From contig JANBTH010000181.1 in the NCBI GenBank assembly GCA_027578815.1, positions 1-28,548 on the forward strand: a DNA stretch of 28,548 nucleotides, in the 5' to 3' direction. Positions 9,617-19,414 of this stretch are shown here, in pieces (position 1 is the stretch's first letter; each line of letters begins with the position of its first letter). The position numbers and the translations under genes were made by a program. Below the pieces are notes generated by a model. That model ran no database searches, was not told where the DNA came from, and saw only the letters and a list, made by a program, of their open reading frames with translations. The stretch is from Coemansia sp. RSA 1804. Taxonomy: Eukaryota > Kickxellomycota > Kickxellomycetes > Kickxellales > Kickxellaceae.

Positions 9617-12600
9617 ATGGACGCTAATCGCAGGCATCCGCAATCGGCACAGGAATCAAGCAGACGACGGGGCGCGGCGCAGGGCCACCGGAATGCGGCA
9701 ACAGAGATGCTCGACCGAATGCGCCATTTAGTAGACACAGTGGCAGTAGCGCTCGACGGGCCGCTGCCAACGCAAAAGGACCGGGTGGTGGAAACATGGG
9801 CGCGAATCCAAGAGTACTACACACCGCAGCGGCAGGACGACTTGCGCAAACTGCGCGTGACGGACACGACAATTCCGCACCACCTGGAAGCGATGCTGAA
9901 GCTGCTGGCGCGCGAGATGATCGAGACCGAGAGCAGCGTGCTGGAGCAGCCGCTGGAGTTCGGGCCGTGCATCGAGTACCTGCTGCAGTTCCACGTGCTC
10001 AGTGATCTGGTTGATTTTGCGGACGCCGATATGCCCCGCGGGATCAGGAAATACGTGGTGCTCTTCTTCGACGCCTTCATCGACGGGATTCCGCTTGGCC
10101 TGCTCCCCGAGAGCGCGATTCGCCTGCCGCTGGTGGCGATCATGCACCAGTGCCAGACGATAGTCGAGGCCAGCCCCACCACGCCGGTCAGCATGCTTCG
10201 GCGCCAGGAGCAGCAGCAGCAGCCGGGCGGCAGCGAAGTGAAGCCGCACGCAACAAGCGCGGCGTTCCGGCTGGGCCAGGGATACCACAGCATCCACAAC
10301 GACAAGGCGGCGGTGGTTCTGTGCCACGATCTGCTGCGACTCGTGGTGACTCTGTTCCGGCGGCTCCAGGCGCACGGCTCACTGGTGCATCTGTTCTTTG
10401 ACTGGACCGGAACCAGCAGCAGCAATAGCAGCAATAGCAACAGCGGCAGCGAGCAGTTCATTCTGCGCGTGGTCATCGAGTACCTGCTGGCGCCCGGGTA
10501 CACGGGCGAGCTGGCGCGCGAGGCGCTGGTTCTGATCGTGCAGGTTCTGCTTCTGGCGCCCGAGAGCCGGGACCGGCAGGTGGCGGTGCTGCTTGACCAG
10601 GCGCGCGTGGCCGAGATGCTGGTGGAGCACATGAGCTACCTGTACTCGCAGGTGCCCGTGTTCCGCCCGATGCCGCGGTCGCCCACCGCGCGCCTCTTCG
10701 GCAGCGACTACCGCGGCAACCGGCGGCTGGCCCCGCTGGACCGGCGGCGGCGGCGGCGGCAGCGGCCGGACCCAGCACAGACCAGCAGCAGCAGCAGTTG
10801 CCGCCGAATCCGTCCGGAGCATCCTTCACCCTCCGACACCGGCGCCGCCGAGACGCAGCCGGCCCACCGCTACTACGACGATGTGAAGCCGCGGCTCCAG
10901 GCGCTGCTGGCGCGCGAGTCAGTTCTGCGCTCGGTTGCGGGTCAGGACAGGCGGGAGCTGGACATCCTCAAGTCGGCGCGCGTGGGGCTCGAGCACGTGG
11001 ATGCGTTCTTCCTCACGTGGGAGCTGATTGACGAGATCGCGGCGATCAGCAACGGATCAGAGCCGCGGATCACCACGGCCGTCCAGCGCCAGCTGAGCAA
11101 CGGATTCCTGCGCACGCACATCGTGCCGGCGCTGATGGCGCAGATGACGTCGATGAGCCAGGCCATCACCACCGTCTCGTACCTGACGGATCTCGTCAAC
11201 GCGACGCACAGCACGGCGGTGCTGGATGCGCTGTTTGCCGTGCTGCTGGGAACTGATCTGTCGCCGGAGACCCAAACACAGCAGCAGAAGCAGCAGCAGA
11301 ATCAGCTCCAGCTCCAGCTCCAGCTCCAGCACCCGGCGCCGGCCGTGGGGGCTGCGGCGGATGCGCCCGGCGAGGGCGGTGGCGAGGACGCGATGGATGT
11401 GACGGAGTCAGAGCTGAGCGTGCTGAGCACGGAGGACCGGGCGCTGCTTGCCTCCATCGAGGACGACACGCTCCGCGCGGAGGCTGCCGCGCTGCTGCTG
11501 CCGCCCGGATCGGACGTATCGAGGATCCTGGGCTCCGCCGCCGCTGGCTCGTCCGGCAGCACTGTCGCAGCGAATGGCCCCGCCAATAGCAGTAGCGGTT
11601 CCGCAGATGAAGGCGCGACTGCCGCTGCAGCTGGCGCGACAGGCGCGGAGCGGAGAGCAGCGTCCGAGCCGCACGCATCGCTGCGCGCAACGCTGATCGG
11701 GTGGATGACGCTGGAGGACAACATGCATCTGTCGCTGAGCACAATGCGGCTGTTTGACGCGATTCTGGCAAGCATGAACCAGCTCGCCTACACGAGTCTG
11801 GTTCTGCGCAACTTTGCCGAGGGCGAAGAAGAAGAGCAGGAAGAGAGCGAGTCGCAGACGCAGCGTGGGTTCTACTCGGGCCCGGCGCTGGGGCTCGGCA
11901 AATCGGTGGCTGCCGACCAGGAGCTCGTGCGCGCCGTGGTTGAGCGGTTCCTCGATGCGACGCCGGGCAACATCTGCAACGCGCTGCCGGAGGCCGTGGT
12001 TGCCGCGGCGATGCGAATCGACAAGAGTCCCGGCAGCAGCGCTGAGATGCAGACTGCTCCTCCGCTGCTGCTGCAGTCGCAGATGGAATCGGTGCCTCTT
12101 GTGCGCGAGTACCAGGGGTGCGACGAGTACGTGGCCGACATCCTGCAGCGCCTGCGGTTCAACCAGGAGTACCTCAGGGCGTGCTGGCTGAGCAAGCGGC
12201 AGTTCATCAGGCAGCACCAGCAGCAGCAGCAGCACAGCATCGGCATCGGTGCAGCAGCAGCAGCAGCAACTACTGCTTACGTCAGCATCGACGAAGCCCA
12301 TGCGATGACGGCGGCGCTGTTCTATCCGGGCGCATTTGTGCGGTCGCTGGTTGACCAGTTCGCGATGGCTGTCAAGCGCCACATGGCCTACAACCTGCTG
12401 CTGACGTCGATGGCCTCGAAGCTGGTGGCCATCGCCGACCCTGCGCTAAGCGCCTACTTGTTCCTGGCCAACAGCGCAACCGTCCGGCCGCCGACGTCGT
12501 CAACACAGCCTCCGTGTGCGCTGCTCTACGACTCGTTTGTGCGCGCCTCCGCCGACGCCTACGTCAAGTCCGAGCGCATCCCGCGCTTTGCTGCGCGGCT

Positions 12601-13126
12601 GGCGCGCCAGCGGCGCGAGGGCGTCGAGAATGCCATCAAGGTTGGCGCGGCGCATCCGCAGGCGCGCGTGTCGCTGGCCGCTGCCTCGTCGTCGGCCGAT
12701 GTGCTGCGCAGATCGGGTGCGCCGGGCGGAGACTCCGGCATCGGCAGTAATAGCAGTAGCAGCAGCAGGGCTCACGAGGACACCGCACGGGCCGCCGAGT
12801 TCCTGGGAACGCCGATCAAGCGGTTCGTGCACGGCTACATCGTGCTCGATGAGTTTGGCAAGGAGATGGCGGCTGCTGCGATGGCGCTCCATACGCTGGA
12901 GCTGGAGCGCGCGATGGATCGCTTGGCCTCCCAGCGAGTTGCCCCCGCTGTCGCTGCCGACGACGATTACGCGGATATTCTGGACTACTTTGATCCCGAG
13001 GAGCCTGCGTATAAGCGGGCGCTGGCTGTGCAGCAGACGCTGCGCACCTCCAGCCGCGCAATCATCGATCTGGGAGGAAGGAGTCAGATGGGCAGGGGCA
13101 GTAATAATAGTGTTGGTAGCGGATGA
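9617..13126 (+). CDS. FHF complex subunit HOOK-interacting protein (FHIP / FAM160 / RAI16-like)
   Basis: Single-exon, 1169 residues, ATG at 9617. Family knowledge: FHIP bridges the FTS-Hook adaptor to early endosomes for dynein-driven transport, as with FhipA in Aspergillus. The N-terminal ~55-180 carries the RAI16-like helical core: FGPCIEYLLQFHVLSDLVDF, then ADMPRGIRKYVVLFFDAFI and LLPESAIRLPLVAIMHQC. A second conserved block lies at ~280-345 (REALVLIVQVLLLAPE, then LVEHMSYLYSQVP). A C-terminal block at ~906-955 (FVRSLVDQFAMAVKRHMAYN, then ASKLVAIADPALSAYLFLAN) matches the late FAM160 region. A short acidic motif (DDDYADILDYFDPEEPAYKR) is near the end. Poly-Gln, Ser/Asn and Ala runs separate the blocks (~200, ~273, ~555-575, ~650-680, ~870), making it longer than animal FHIPs. 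Its 3' end converges on the arsenite methyltransferase gene with 112 bp between the stops. Confidence 0.82.
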   Translation: MDANRRHPQSAQESSRRRGAAQGHRNAATEMLDRMRHLVDTVAVALDGPLPTQKDRVVETWARIQEYYTPQRQDDLRKLRVTDTTIPHHLEAMLKLLAREMIETESSVLEQPLEFGPCIEYLLQFHVLSDLVDFADADMPRGIRKYVVLFFDAFIDGIPLGLLPESAIRLPLVAIMHQCQTIVEASPTTPVSMLRRQEQQQQPGGSEVKPHATSAAFRLGQGYHSIHNDKAAVVLCHDLLRLVVTLFRRLQAHGSLVHLFFDWTGTSSSNSSNSNSGSEQFILRVVIEYLLAPGYTGELAREALVLIVQVLLLAPESRDRQVAVLLDQARVAEMLVEHMSYLYSQVPVFRPMPRSPTARLFGSDYRGNRRLAPLDRRRRRRQRPDPAQTSSSSSCRRIRPEHPSPSDTGAAETQPAHRYYDDVKPRLQALLARESVLRSVAGQDRRELDILKSARVGLEHVDAFFLTWELIDEIAAISNGSEPRITTAVQRQLSNGFLRTHIVPALMAQMTSMSQAITTVSYLTDLVNATHSTAVLDALFAVLLGTDLSPETQTQQQKQQQNQLQLQLQLQHPAPAVGAAADAPGEGGGEDAMDVTESELSVLSTEDRALLASIEDDTLRAEAAALLLPPGSDVSRILGSAAAGSSGSTVAANGPANSSSGSADEGATAAAAGATGAERRAASEPHASLRATLIGWMTLEDNMHLSLSTMRLFDAILASMNQLAYTSLVLRNFAEGEEEEQEESESQTQRGFYSGPALGLGKSVAADQELVRAVVERFLDATPGNICNALPEAVVAAAMRIDKSPGSSAEMQTAPPLLLQSQMESVPLVREYQGCDEYVADILQRLRFNQEYLRACWLSKRQFIRQHQQQQQHSIGIGAAAAAATTAYVSIDEAHAMTAALFYPGAFVRSLVDQFAMAVKRHMAYNLLLTSMASKLVAIADPALSAYLFLANSATVRPPTSSTQPPCALLYDSFVRASADAYVKSERIPRFAARLARQRREGVENAIKVGAAHPQARVSLAAASSSADVLRRSGAPGGDSGIGSNSSSSSRAHEDTARAAEFLGTPIKRFVHGYIVLDEFGKEMAAAAMALHTLELERAMDRLASQRVAPAVAADDDYADILDYFDPEEPAYKRALAVQQTLRTSSRAIIDLGGRSQMGRGSNNSVGSG

Positions 13127-13238
13127 GTAGTAGTAAGGGCATGTTTGATTACTGGATATAGACTGACAGCCATCAGAGGAGATGAGCAAGTGGAACAAAA
13201 AAAGGATTATAGAGTGGAAGAGAAAACGGATCGTGGCC

Positions 13239-14411
13239 TCAGCAGCACTTCTTCTTGGCGCTGCCTGAGCAGCATCCCGAAGACCCGCCACTATTGGTAG
13301 CAGCAGCAGCAGCAGCCGTGCGCTGCGTCTGAGCCAGCTTGTGCGCCCTTTGCAGAAGCACGCTTGTTGGCGTTGCTTTCTTAACAGCTGTTGCCGCTGC
13401 ATCCGCACTTCCTGCTTCCTCAGCGACGGCAAAGTGCTTGGCGAGCCACGAGTGCGCAAGAATCGCGGCAACCTCGCTGTCGACGGTGGCTGCCTCATTC
13501 GCTGCGAACGCATGGTCCACATCGAGCTCGTACTTGTCTGGGTGGCCGGGAATCGTTCCGAGATAGGTAGCAACAGCAGATGCGGTTTCCTCCCTGGTTT
13601 GCTCGTCTGCGCTGCTGCGGCTGTTGATCTTGAACAGCCTGTACGTGATCGAGTAGAACTGCGTGTTGCCAACAAGTGCGCGGAGTTCCGGATCACTGAT
13701 CTCAATGTGTGCGGCGGAGAGGATGCGCGGCCGAGCGAAGCCAACGTCGTCCGCTGCAATGCGCTCAAAGTCATCCGTGTGAAGCGCACCGCCAATGCAC
13801 TCGCCGAGCAGCACATCGTGGGTGCGCAGCGCCTCTGGCAGGTCCGCATCCGCATAGACGTCGGAGAAGTACAGTTCGCCGCCGCTGCGAAGACTGCTAT
13901 ACACTCCGCGCAGCACCGCTGGCTTGTCGGGCGACAGATTGACCACGCAGTTGGAGATGCACAGGTCAACGGATTGCGGCTCCACGCCGGCTGCCTGGAG
14001 CTCCTCGATGTATCCGGTGACGAACCGCAGATTCGGCCGGTACCCAAGCGTCCTGCCGAAGGCTGCCACGTTATCGCGGGCCACTTCCAGCTGCTCGTCG
14101 GTCATGTCGATTCCAGTCACCGATCCGCTGGGCCCCACCAGCGCTGCTGCCACGTAGCAGTCCCGTCCGCTGCCGGATCCCAGATCCAGGACATCCAGCC
14201 CCTCGATGCCCAGCGGAATCGGGTTGCCGCATCCGTAGAACCGCTCGTTCACTGCGTCCGGCACCTGCTTGCCGATGATGTCGCGGATAAGCGGATGCGG
14301 TGCGGAGCCGGCCGTGCAGGCGCTGGTCTTCAGGTCCTTTGATGATGAGAGGACCTTGCCGTAGTAGTCCTTGACCGAGGAGTAGACCCTATTGTTGTCG
14401 TTGCTGCTCAT
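13239..14411 (-). CDS. Arsenite S-adenosylmethionine methyltransferase (ArsM/AS3MT)
   Basis: Single-exon, 390 residues, ATG at 14411. Family knowledge: the enzyme methylates As(III) to mono-, di- and trimethylated arsenicals using SAM and a thiol reductant, for arsenic detoxification in the cytosol. SAM motif I is VLDLGSGSGRD (~74-84), with the acidic GIDMT after it. Four conserved cysteines are in place: C32 (SACTAG), C61 (FYGCGNP), C155 (ISNCVVNLSPDKP) and C205 (LLGECIGGAL), corresponding to the redox and As-binding cysteines of AS3MT. The C-terminal third has the usual Cys-poor region, then a short tail GCCSGSAKKKCC with four cysteines in two CC pairs, which may add metalloid binding. Nothing is missing, so it should be active. 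No arsenic transporter or regulator lies beside it. Confidence 0.94.
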   Translation of the reverse strand: MSSNDNNRVYSSVKDYYGKVLSSSKDLKTSACTAGSAPHPLIRDIIGKQVPDAVNERFYGCGNPIPLGIEGLDVLDLGSGSGRDCYVAAALVGPSGSVTGIDMTDEQLEVARDNVAAFGRTLGYRPNLRFVTGYIEELQAAGVEPQSVDLCISNCVVNLSPDKPAVLRGVYSSLRSGGELYFSDVYADADLPEALRTHDVLLGECIGGALHTDDFERIAADDVGFARPRILSAAHIEISDPELRALVGNTQFYSITYRLFKINSRSSADEQTREETASAVATYLGTIPGHPDKYELDVDHAFAANEAATVDSEVAAILAHSWLAKHFAVAEEAGSADAAATAVKKATPTSVLLQRAHKLAQTQRTAAAAAATNSGGSSGCCSGSAKKKCC

Positions 14412-15036
14412 CTTTATACCTTGGCTATTTATAATTGAAAAATAAAGGATATTAATTATTGTTGGAATAGGGAGAGGGAAGGCGTTTGTGGGAACTATTC
14501 GCTCCTTTTATAGGCTAGCGAGCAAAAGTACCTCTTTAAATTATCGGCTATTTTACAGCTGCTAATGAGATCATCCGTAGGCTCAAAAGGCCCCGAAGAA
14601 CTGGCAGCTTAGTAATCCCTCTCCATCTCAAATCACCTTATTAAAATATCTACAGCTAGTGTATGCCTGGCCATTTAGCGGGTTATCATCTCACATATTG
14701 CTCAATGCCGCCGGTTTATATCCAAAGACACATAGTATCCCTCTCGGCCTGCTTTCCCTCTCGCACCAGGCTATAGAGATGAAAGAAAAAATTGCTTTTT
14801 TCCTTGTTGAACCGTGTAAGAAGAATTACGCAGGCCTGAAATCTGTATGAGGAAAAAAAAGAAGAAAAGGGGATTTAATTATAAAAACACGCAAATTGCA
14901 GGTTCTGATTGATAAGCGCATCAGCAAAGCATTGTAAATTGCCAGTGGTTATGGGCAAAACGATATGACGTTATTGTGGGTAGTTTATTTTTTTTTTGGA
15001 GAAAGCAACGGAAATGTTAACATTATGCTGTGTATA
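14412..15036. other. Intergenic region upstream of the arsenite methyltransferase gene
   Basis: About 625 bases with no supported gene. It contains the methyltransferase promoter (minus strand) and the 3' flank of the next minus-strand gene. A TATA-like element at 14425-14433 is too close to the ATG to be a convincing TATA box. A 63-codon frame at 14659-14850 has no recognisable features. Confidence 0.45.
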
Positions 15037-16158
15037 TCACGATGCTCTGTTGTTGCTCTCGTACCGAGTAGAGGCCATAACGGCATCGTATGACGGAGGC
15101 GGCTGGCTATATCTCCCATCCTCATCGTCATTGTCCATGGCATTCCGGCTGACAGCTACATCCTCGCCAGGCATGAACGAGTCCGGGCGCCGCATGGCTG
15201 CCAGCGGATCTGGCGACGGAGATGGATAAATGGGAAACACGCTTCTATTCGGCGTGGTTGCCGAAGACGATGGAGTCCGATGGATATTGGCAGAGCTGCT
15301 GGAATTGCGCAAGATACCGCGCAACTGTGGTCTGTTCTGCTGTTGCTGTTGGTGTTGGCGTTGGTTGTGGTGGACTGGCGTGGGCATCTGGATCTGTGCC
15401 ATCGATGGCGTTGAAGCCGATGGTCGCATTCTGGCAGCTCCCAGAGAAGAACTAATTGCGGGCACAGGCGGTGGAGGGCTTGCCGGCGCTGTTGGCATTG
15501 GCGAAATCGCATCGATGGGCGGCAAAAACGACACATGTCTGCTTCGGCGACGACGCTGAGTACTAGAAGCAGCGGTAGTAGTAATAGTAGTGCTTTCAGA
15601 ACTGCTGTGTGTCTGCTCCATTTGTATTGTTGTCGTTTCTCCAGCAAGCGCTTCAATTCCGCCAAGCGCTGCCCAGGGGTCGTTGGAGTTTGCATCCAGC
15701 GAATAGCTGTATCTACTATTGTTGTTATTACCTGCGCCTGGTGCTCTAGCAGCAGAATTGGCCTCGTTTGCCTCAGCAGCCGCAGCAGCAGCCGTCATAG
15801 CTGCGTAGTAGGCAGCAAAGTTGGCACTGGGGTCAACAGCAGCCGCATTGCGGCCTTTATTTGGTGCAGCTTTCGCCGTAGAAGCAGGAGCAGGAGCAGA
15901 AGCAGGCGTCTTGCTAGATGATGACGATGATGAGAAGAATGATGAGAAGAATGACGATGAAGCTTTGCTGTTCTTTTTGGTCTTCTTTCTCGACTTTCCA
16001 GACGCATTATTATTATTACTATTTCTCCCGCTCTCAACGGCTCCTCCATCCTCGCCTCTTTCATTTTTCTTTCTGTCGTGCCTTTGTTTCAAGTAAAACC
16101 CAATGATAATAAGCACTATCAGCCCAACCACCAGGAATATTATAACCGCTGTGTTCAT
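15037..16158 (-). CDS. Single-pass membrane protein with C-terminal PPxY motif
   Basis: Single-exon, 373 residues, ATG at 16158. A very short N-terminus is followed by one transmembrane helix (AVIIFLVVGLIVLIIIGFYL, residues 4-23) and a basic stop-transfer segment (KQRHDRKKNERG). The rest is cytosolic-type, low-complexity Ser/Ala/Asn/Pro/Gln sequence. Two linear motifs stand out. QPPPSYDAVM near the C-terminus contains PPSY, a PPxY ligand for WW domains of Nedd4/Rsp5 ubiquitin ligases. RRRRSRHVSFLPP contains RHVSF, which fits the PP1-docking RVxF pattern. The layout (N-terminal TM plus C-terminal PY motif) is like yeast Rcr1/Rcr2 and other Rsp5 adaptors, so a sorting or cell-wall-trafficking role is possible but inferred. 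I cannot assign orthology. Confidence 0.75.
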   Translation of the reverse strand: MNTAVIIFLVVGLIVLIIIGFYLKQRHDRKKNERGEDGGAVESGRNSNNNNASGKSRKKTKKNSKASSSFFSSFFSSSSSSSKTPASAPAPASTAKAAPNKGRNAAAVDPSANFAAYYAAMTAAAAAAEANEANSAARAPGAGNNNNSRYSYSLDANSNDPWAALGGIEALAGETTTIQMEQTHSSSESTTITTTAASSTQRRRRSRHVSFLPPIDAISPMPTAPASPPPPVPAISSSLGAARMRPSASTPSMAQIQMPTPVHHNQRQHQQQQQNRPQLRGILRNSSSSANIHRTPSSSATTPNRSVFPIYPSPSPDPLAAMRRPDSFMPGEDVAVSRNAMDNDDEDGRYSQPPPSYDAVMASTRYESNNRAS

Positions 16159-16757
16159 TTTTTTATTTTCTTTCGTATCTCGCTGGATGCAATGTTATAT
16201 CATGTATAGTATTATTATTTTATTTCGTACTGTATTCCTCTACAGCCAAGCGCACATTAACGAGCAAGTAGATAAATATTACGAGATGTTATAGAAACGA
16301 CAAGCGAGGGAGAAAAGAATGAAAACCCGACACAATAATGTAAAAGAATAGAAATGAAATGGACGGATAGATTCTTTGAGGAAGAAGAAAGAACCGGGCT
16401 GCTTGCTTATCTTGCACAAAAGAAAAGGAAACGAAATAAAATTAATAGAAAGAGCAGTGGAATGGCCAAAACCTCCTTTCCTGCCTTTTTTATTTTACTC
16501 GGAATAATCCTAGATTTGGTTGTGTTTCTACAAAAAGACCAAGAAGAAGAATACAAAGATATAAAGAGCCGAACCCCCCTTTATTCTCTTAACATTCTGC
16601 TTTCTTTTGTGGCATCCAAGCCGGACGCAGGAGAATATGTGCATATGCAAAAAAAGCAGAAAACTCTATTCATCGAGAAGCAATAATAATAATAATAATG
16701 GCATGAGATAAAAGATGGAAGAAAAGGGAAAAACGGATTATTACATTGTCTCTCTAT
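16159..16757. other. Intergenic region between the endopolyphosphatase 3' end and the PPxY gene 5' end
   Basis: About 600 bases with no supported gene. It contains a short (AAT)n microsatellite at about 16682-16700 and A-rich tracts. The 110-codon frame at 16354-16686 is Lys/Glu/Phe-rich, matches nothing I recognise and looks spurious. Confidence 0.45.
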
Positions 16758-18641
16758 CTAATACGCAGGCTCTAAATATGCAAGTGATCGGAAGCGCTTG
16801 CGGAGCTTTTTAGACTCCACCAGCTTGCGCGCCCATTTCAAGTACGAGTCGGGAGACAGGTCAGGCAGTCTGTACTCTGAGGAGAATCTATACAGACGCT
16901 GGAAAAACTCTGATTTGGCCACGCCAGACCCCGATTCGACCTGCTTGTTGTGCTGGGCAATGTTGGCCCAGTACACATCATAATCAAGCAGCGTGCCCGA
17001 AGGAAGCAGCATCTGCGACAACGACAGTTCTTGCTGCTGATTCTGTTGTTGCCGCCACCACTTTCCCTTGATAGGCGCGCGCGCATAGCAAAACACACGG
17101 AACGAGGGCACGAACTTTGGAATGATGCTGGGCGATATCGTCGTCACGCCCAGACGCGGGTGGCGGGACTTGAGCATCAATACGCGCTCAAATTCCTTGA
17201 TCAGCTTGTCGACGTAGTCGCTGGGAAGCGCCTTGTTGGGAGCAAGGACGTCGTTTTCATTGTCATCAACCATGTTCTCCCACAGCGTCTCGCCAAGTAT
17301 CCGCCCATCGTCATTATCATTAGCAAGCATGCCACTGTCCTCATCCACGGCTGTGCTTTGGTTGGCAGCAGGTGTAGCATCTGCCGACCAGATCTGGCGG
17401 ATAAGCTTTCCAAAGCGCCCCGTCTCCTCGTCAACTTCGCGCTCCCACCACAGCCGCCCCCTGGAATCACCACCGCTGCTGTTGTTTAGGTCTTCCTCGG
17501 CAAGCGCCGAGATGTCCTGGCCAATAAACGACCACACATCAACGTTGCTGTGGCCAAACAGCTGCGCATGGATTGCTGGAAGCTGCTGCTGCTGAGCTGA
17601 ATAGTTCGCAGCCGGATCCGCTCCCATCAGCGACGGCGGCGGCACCAGCTGCGTGACGGTCCGTGCGTAGCCGCCATAACATGTGGGACGGTAGTTCTCG
17701 GCATCGGGTGACACGTGGCCAATGAGGATCAGATCGTGGCCACGCTCACGCGCACGGCGGATCTGGTACCGGATCCAGGCAATCTGCGCTAACCCCGGAG
17801 AATCTTTGGCCTTGCAGCCGCCGACCTTGGCGTTTGCCCGGTACCAGTACATTGTGTTTAGACTCAGCGCAGTCAGGCCACGACGCCCCAGCGTCGCCTT
17901 CTCCGAGCGGCTGGCAAGCATCACATCCTTTGCAAAGTAGCCGCCGTAGTGAAACGTCTTGAGCTGGTCAGACGGTACCAGGTCCTTCCACGCACGAGCC
18001 AACTGAGCAAACGTCCTGCGTGCGCGCTTGTGCCCCGGAGCCGGCAATTCGTTGTGAGGACTGACATCGTTGTTTCCAATATTCGGAACAATAGGCACGT
18101 GCGCGGGGAATGCATGGCGCATGGCGTTGGCGGCAATGCGGTTCTGCTCGATGATCTCGTCGAATGTGCGAGGCATCTCAGCGTCGCCGTCATGCCGTCC
18201 GCTGTCGCCAGTCCACAGCACAAAGTCGGTCTTATCGCCCCACTCGAGGCGCAGATGGTCGCGGGTGGCGTTGATCAGCGCTGGCGGCGAATCGCACTTG
18301 ACTCGCGGAATTCCGAACACGCCGGTACGCCGGTGTCCGTCGCCATCGGCGGCTGCGCCGTGCGGCGGCTGCCGATGGCATTGCGAGTACGTCGTCGAGC
18401 CTTCGCGGTAGCTTGGATCGATGTGGAGGTCTGTGATGTGGATGAACCGCCCGACGCTGGCTGGCGGCTCGGCTGGCCCGCTGCGTGGAAGCATTCCGGC
18501 TGTCGACATCAGAAACAGAAGAAGGATGCTGGCTGATCCAACACACGCCAGGCCAGCAGCAATCCACACGCCCCATCGGCGATTGCGGGCTGCGCGGCGG
18601 CAGCTGCTACTAGAGCCGAGAAGAGGCGACGTTTCGCGCAT
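16758..18641 (-). CDS. Vacuolar endopolyphosphatase (Ppn1-type calcineurin-like phosphoesterase)
   Basis: Single-exon, 627 residues. Family knowledge: Ppn1 cleaves long polyphosphate chains in the vacuole lumen and is a type II membrane protein. I chose the ATG at 18641 (MRETSPLLGSSSSCRRAARN); the frame is open 101 codons further, but that part looks like translated leader. The cytosolic tail has an acidic di-leucine signal (ETSPLL) and an Arg cluster. One transmembrane helix follows (WGVWIAAGLACVGSASILLL, ~22-42). The metallophosphatase motifs are DLHID (~70), GDSGRHD (~145), GNND (~190), IGHVSP (~306) and FGHSNVDVW (~370). The C-terminal region SIIPKFVPSFRVFCYARAPI, then YDVYWANIAQHN and YRFSSEYRLPDLSPDSYLKW, is typical of this family. 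All metal-ligand motifs are present. The low-complexity insertion (~395-480) is longer than I would expect. Confidence 0.92.
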   Translation of the reverse strand: MRETSPLLGSSSSCRRAARNRRWGVWIAAGLACVGSASILLLFLMSTAGMLPRSGPAEPPASVGRFIHITDLHIDPSYREGSTTYSQCHRQPPHGAAADGDGHRRTGVFGIPRVKCDSPPALINATRDHLRLEWGDKTDFVLWTGDSGRHDGDAEMPRTFDEIIEQNRIAANAMRHAFPAHVPIVPNIGNNDVSPHNELPAPGHKRARRTFAQLARAWKDLVPSDQLKTFHYGGYFAKDVMLASRSEKATLGRRGLTALSLNTMYWYRANAKVGGCKAKDSPGLAQIAWIRYQIRRARERGHDLILIGHVSPDAENYRPTCYGGYARTVTQLVPPPSLMGADPAANYSAQQQQLPAIHAQLFGHSNVDVWSFIGQDISALAEEDLNNSSGGDSRGRLWWEREVDEETGRFGKLIRQIWSADATPAANQSTAVDEDSGMLANDNDDGRILGETLWENMVDDNENDVLAPNKALPSDYVDKLIKEFERVLMLKSRHPRLGVTTISPSIIPKFVPSFRVFCYARAPIKGKWWRQQQNQQQELSLSQMLLPSGTLLDYDVYWANIAQHNKQVESGSGVAKSEFFQRLYRFSSEYRLPDLSPDSYLKWARKLVESKKLRKRFRSLAYLEPAY

Positions 18642-19414
18642 TGATTGTGGACGGCGATAGATGTGGTTACAGTGATAGTAATAGTACAGAGAAAAAAGAA
18701 AGAAAAAAGCAATGGTGATAGATAATAGTACAGAGAAAGAAAAAGGAAGCCGCCGGGGAATGGGAAGAATGAAGAGAAAATAAAGGAAACACAGAACAAG
18801 CAGCAGCGACAGTGGTACAACATCAACAACAACACGATCGACCGCTTTTGATGGAAAATGTACTAGACTTTTTATGCATCCGCCAGGCTTCGCCACACGA
18901 GGACAGTTTTGGAGAAAGCGAATGGCGCACGTGCGCATGGGCATTGGAAGTGGATGGAGGCAAAATAGTCAAATCAAATAGCGCAGCAACAAGGGAACAA
19001 AAAAAAAGAAGGGGGGAGTTTAATTTTTCGGTGTCAGGCTACCCATTAGCATTAATGACAATAGAAAACAAAAAATATCCAGCCGGCACTCTGGTTGATA
19101 TTGCGTCATTGAGAAGAAAAGAAAGAAGAGGAGAGAAAGGTGGTCATGGCAAGGCGAGTCGTTCCGTTTTGGCCGATGCAAAAGTGGAATAAGCTCCACC
19201 ACCAGGCATTCAGCATAGAGCATTCAGCATACACCGCTCAGCATACAGGCAGCATTCAGTGCCAGTCAGCAATAGCTGCGAATCCTGTGACTGCGGCAGC
19301 TGAGATAAAGAGTCACAGGGGAGGAGGAAGAGAAGGGAATAAATGAAATGCTGGAATGAGTGAGTGAGTGAGTTTATTTGATTCGCTATTATCATCTTTC
19401 CTCCTTCTTCGCTG
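18642..19414. other. Intergenic region upstream of the endopolyphosphatase gene
   Basis: About 770 bases with no supported gene. It holds the endopolyphosphatase promoter (minus strand), long purine/pyrimidine-biased tracts, a 14-bp minisatellite at 19206-19259 (listed separately) and a GAGT run near 19356-19372. Confidence 0.45.
19206..19259. repeat. Imperfect 14-bp minisatellite, about four units
   Basis: Four adjacent units resembling GAGCATTCAGCATA: 19206-19217 (short), 19218-19231, 19232-19245 (caccgctcagcata) and 19246-19259. Seen directly; no function is implied. Confidence 0.6.

Noticed and set aside
12500..14047. 515-codon minus-strand frame spanning the FHIP 3' end and the methyltransferase gene
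   Set aside because: It crosses two well-supported genes on opposite strands and is Ser/Arg-rich with no domain; a shadow frame.
14425..14433. TATAAATAG as TATA box of the arsenite methyltransferase gene
   Set aside because: It is only about 14 bases from the start codon, too close for transcription start plus leader.
18642..18944. 101-codon N-terminal extension of the endopolyphosphatase
   Set aside because: The extension is Tyr/Phe/Leu-rich leader-like sequence; the ATG at 18641 gives the expected type II membrane layout with a di-leucine signal.
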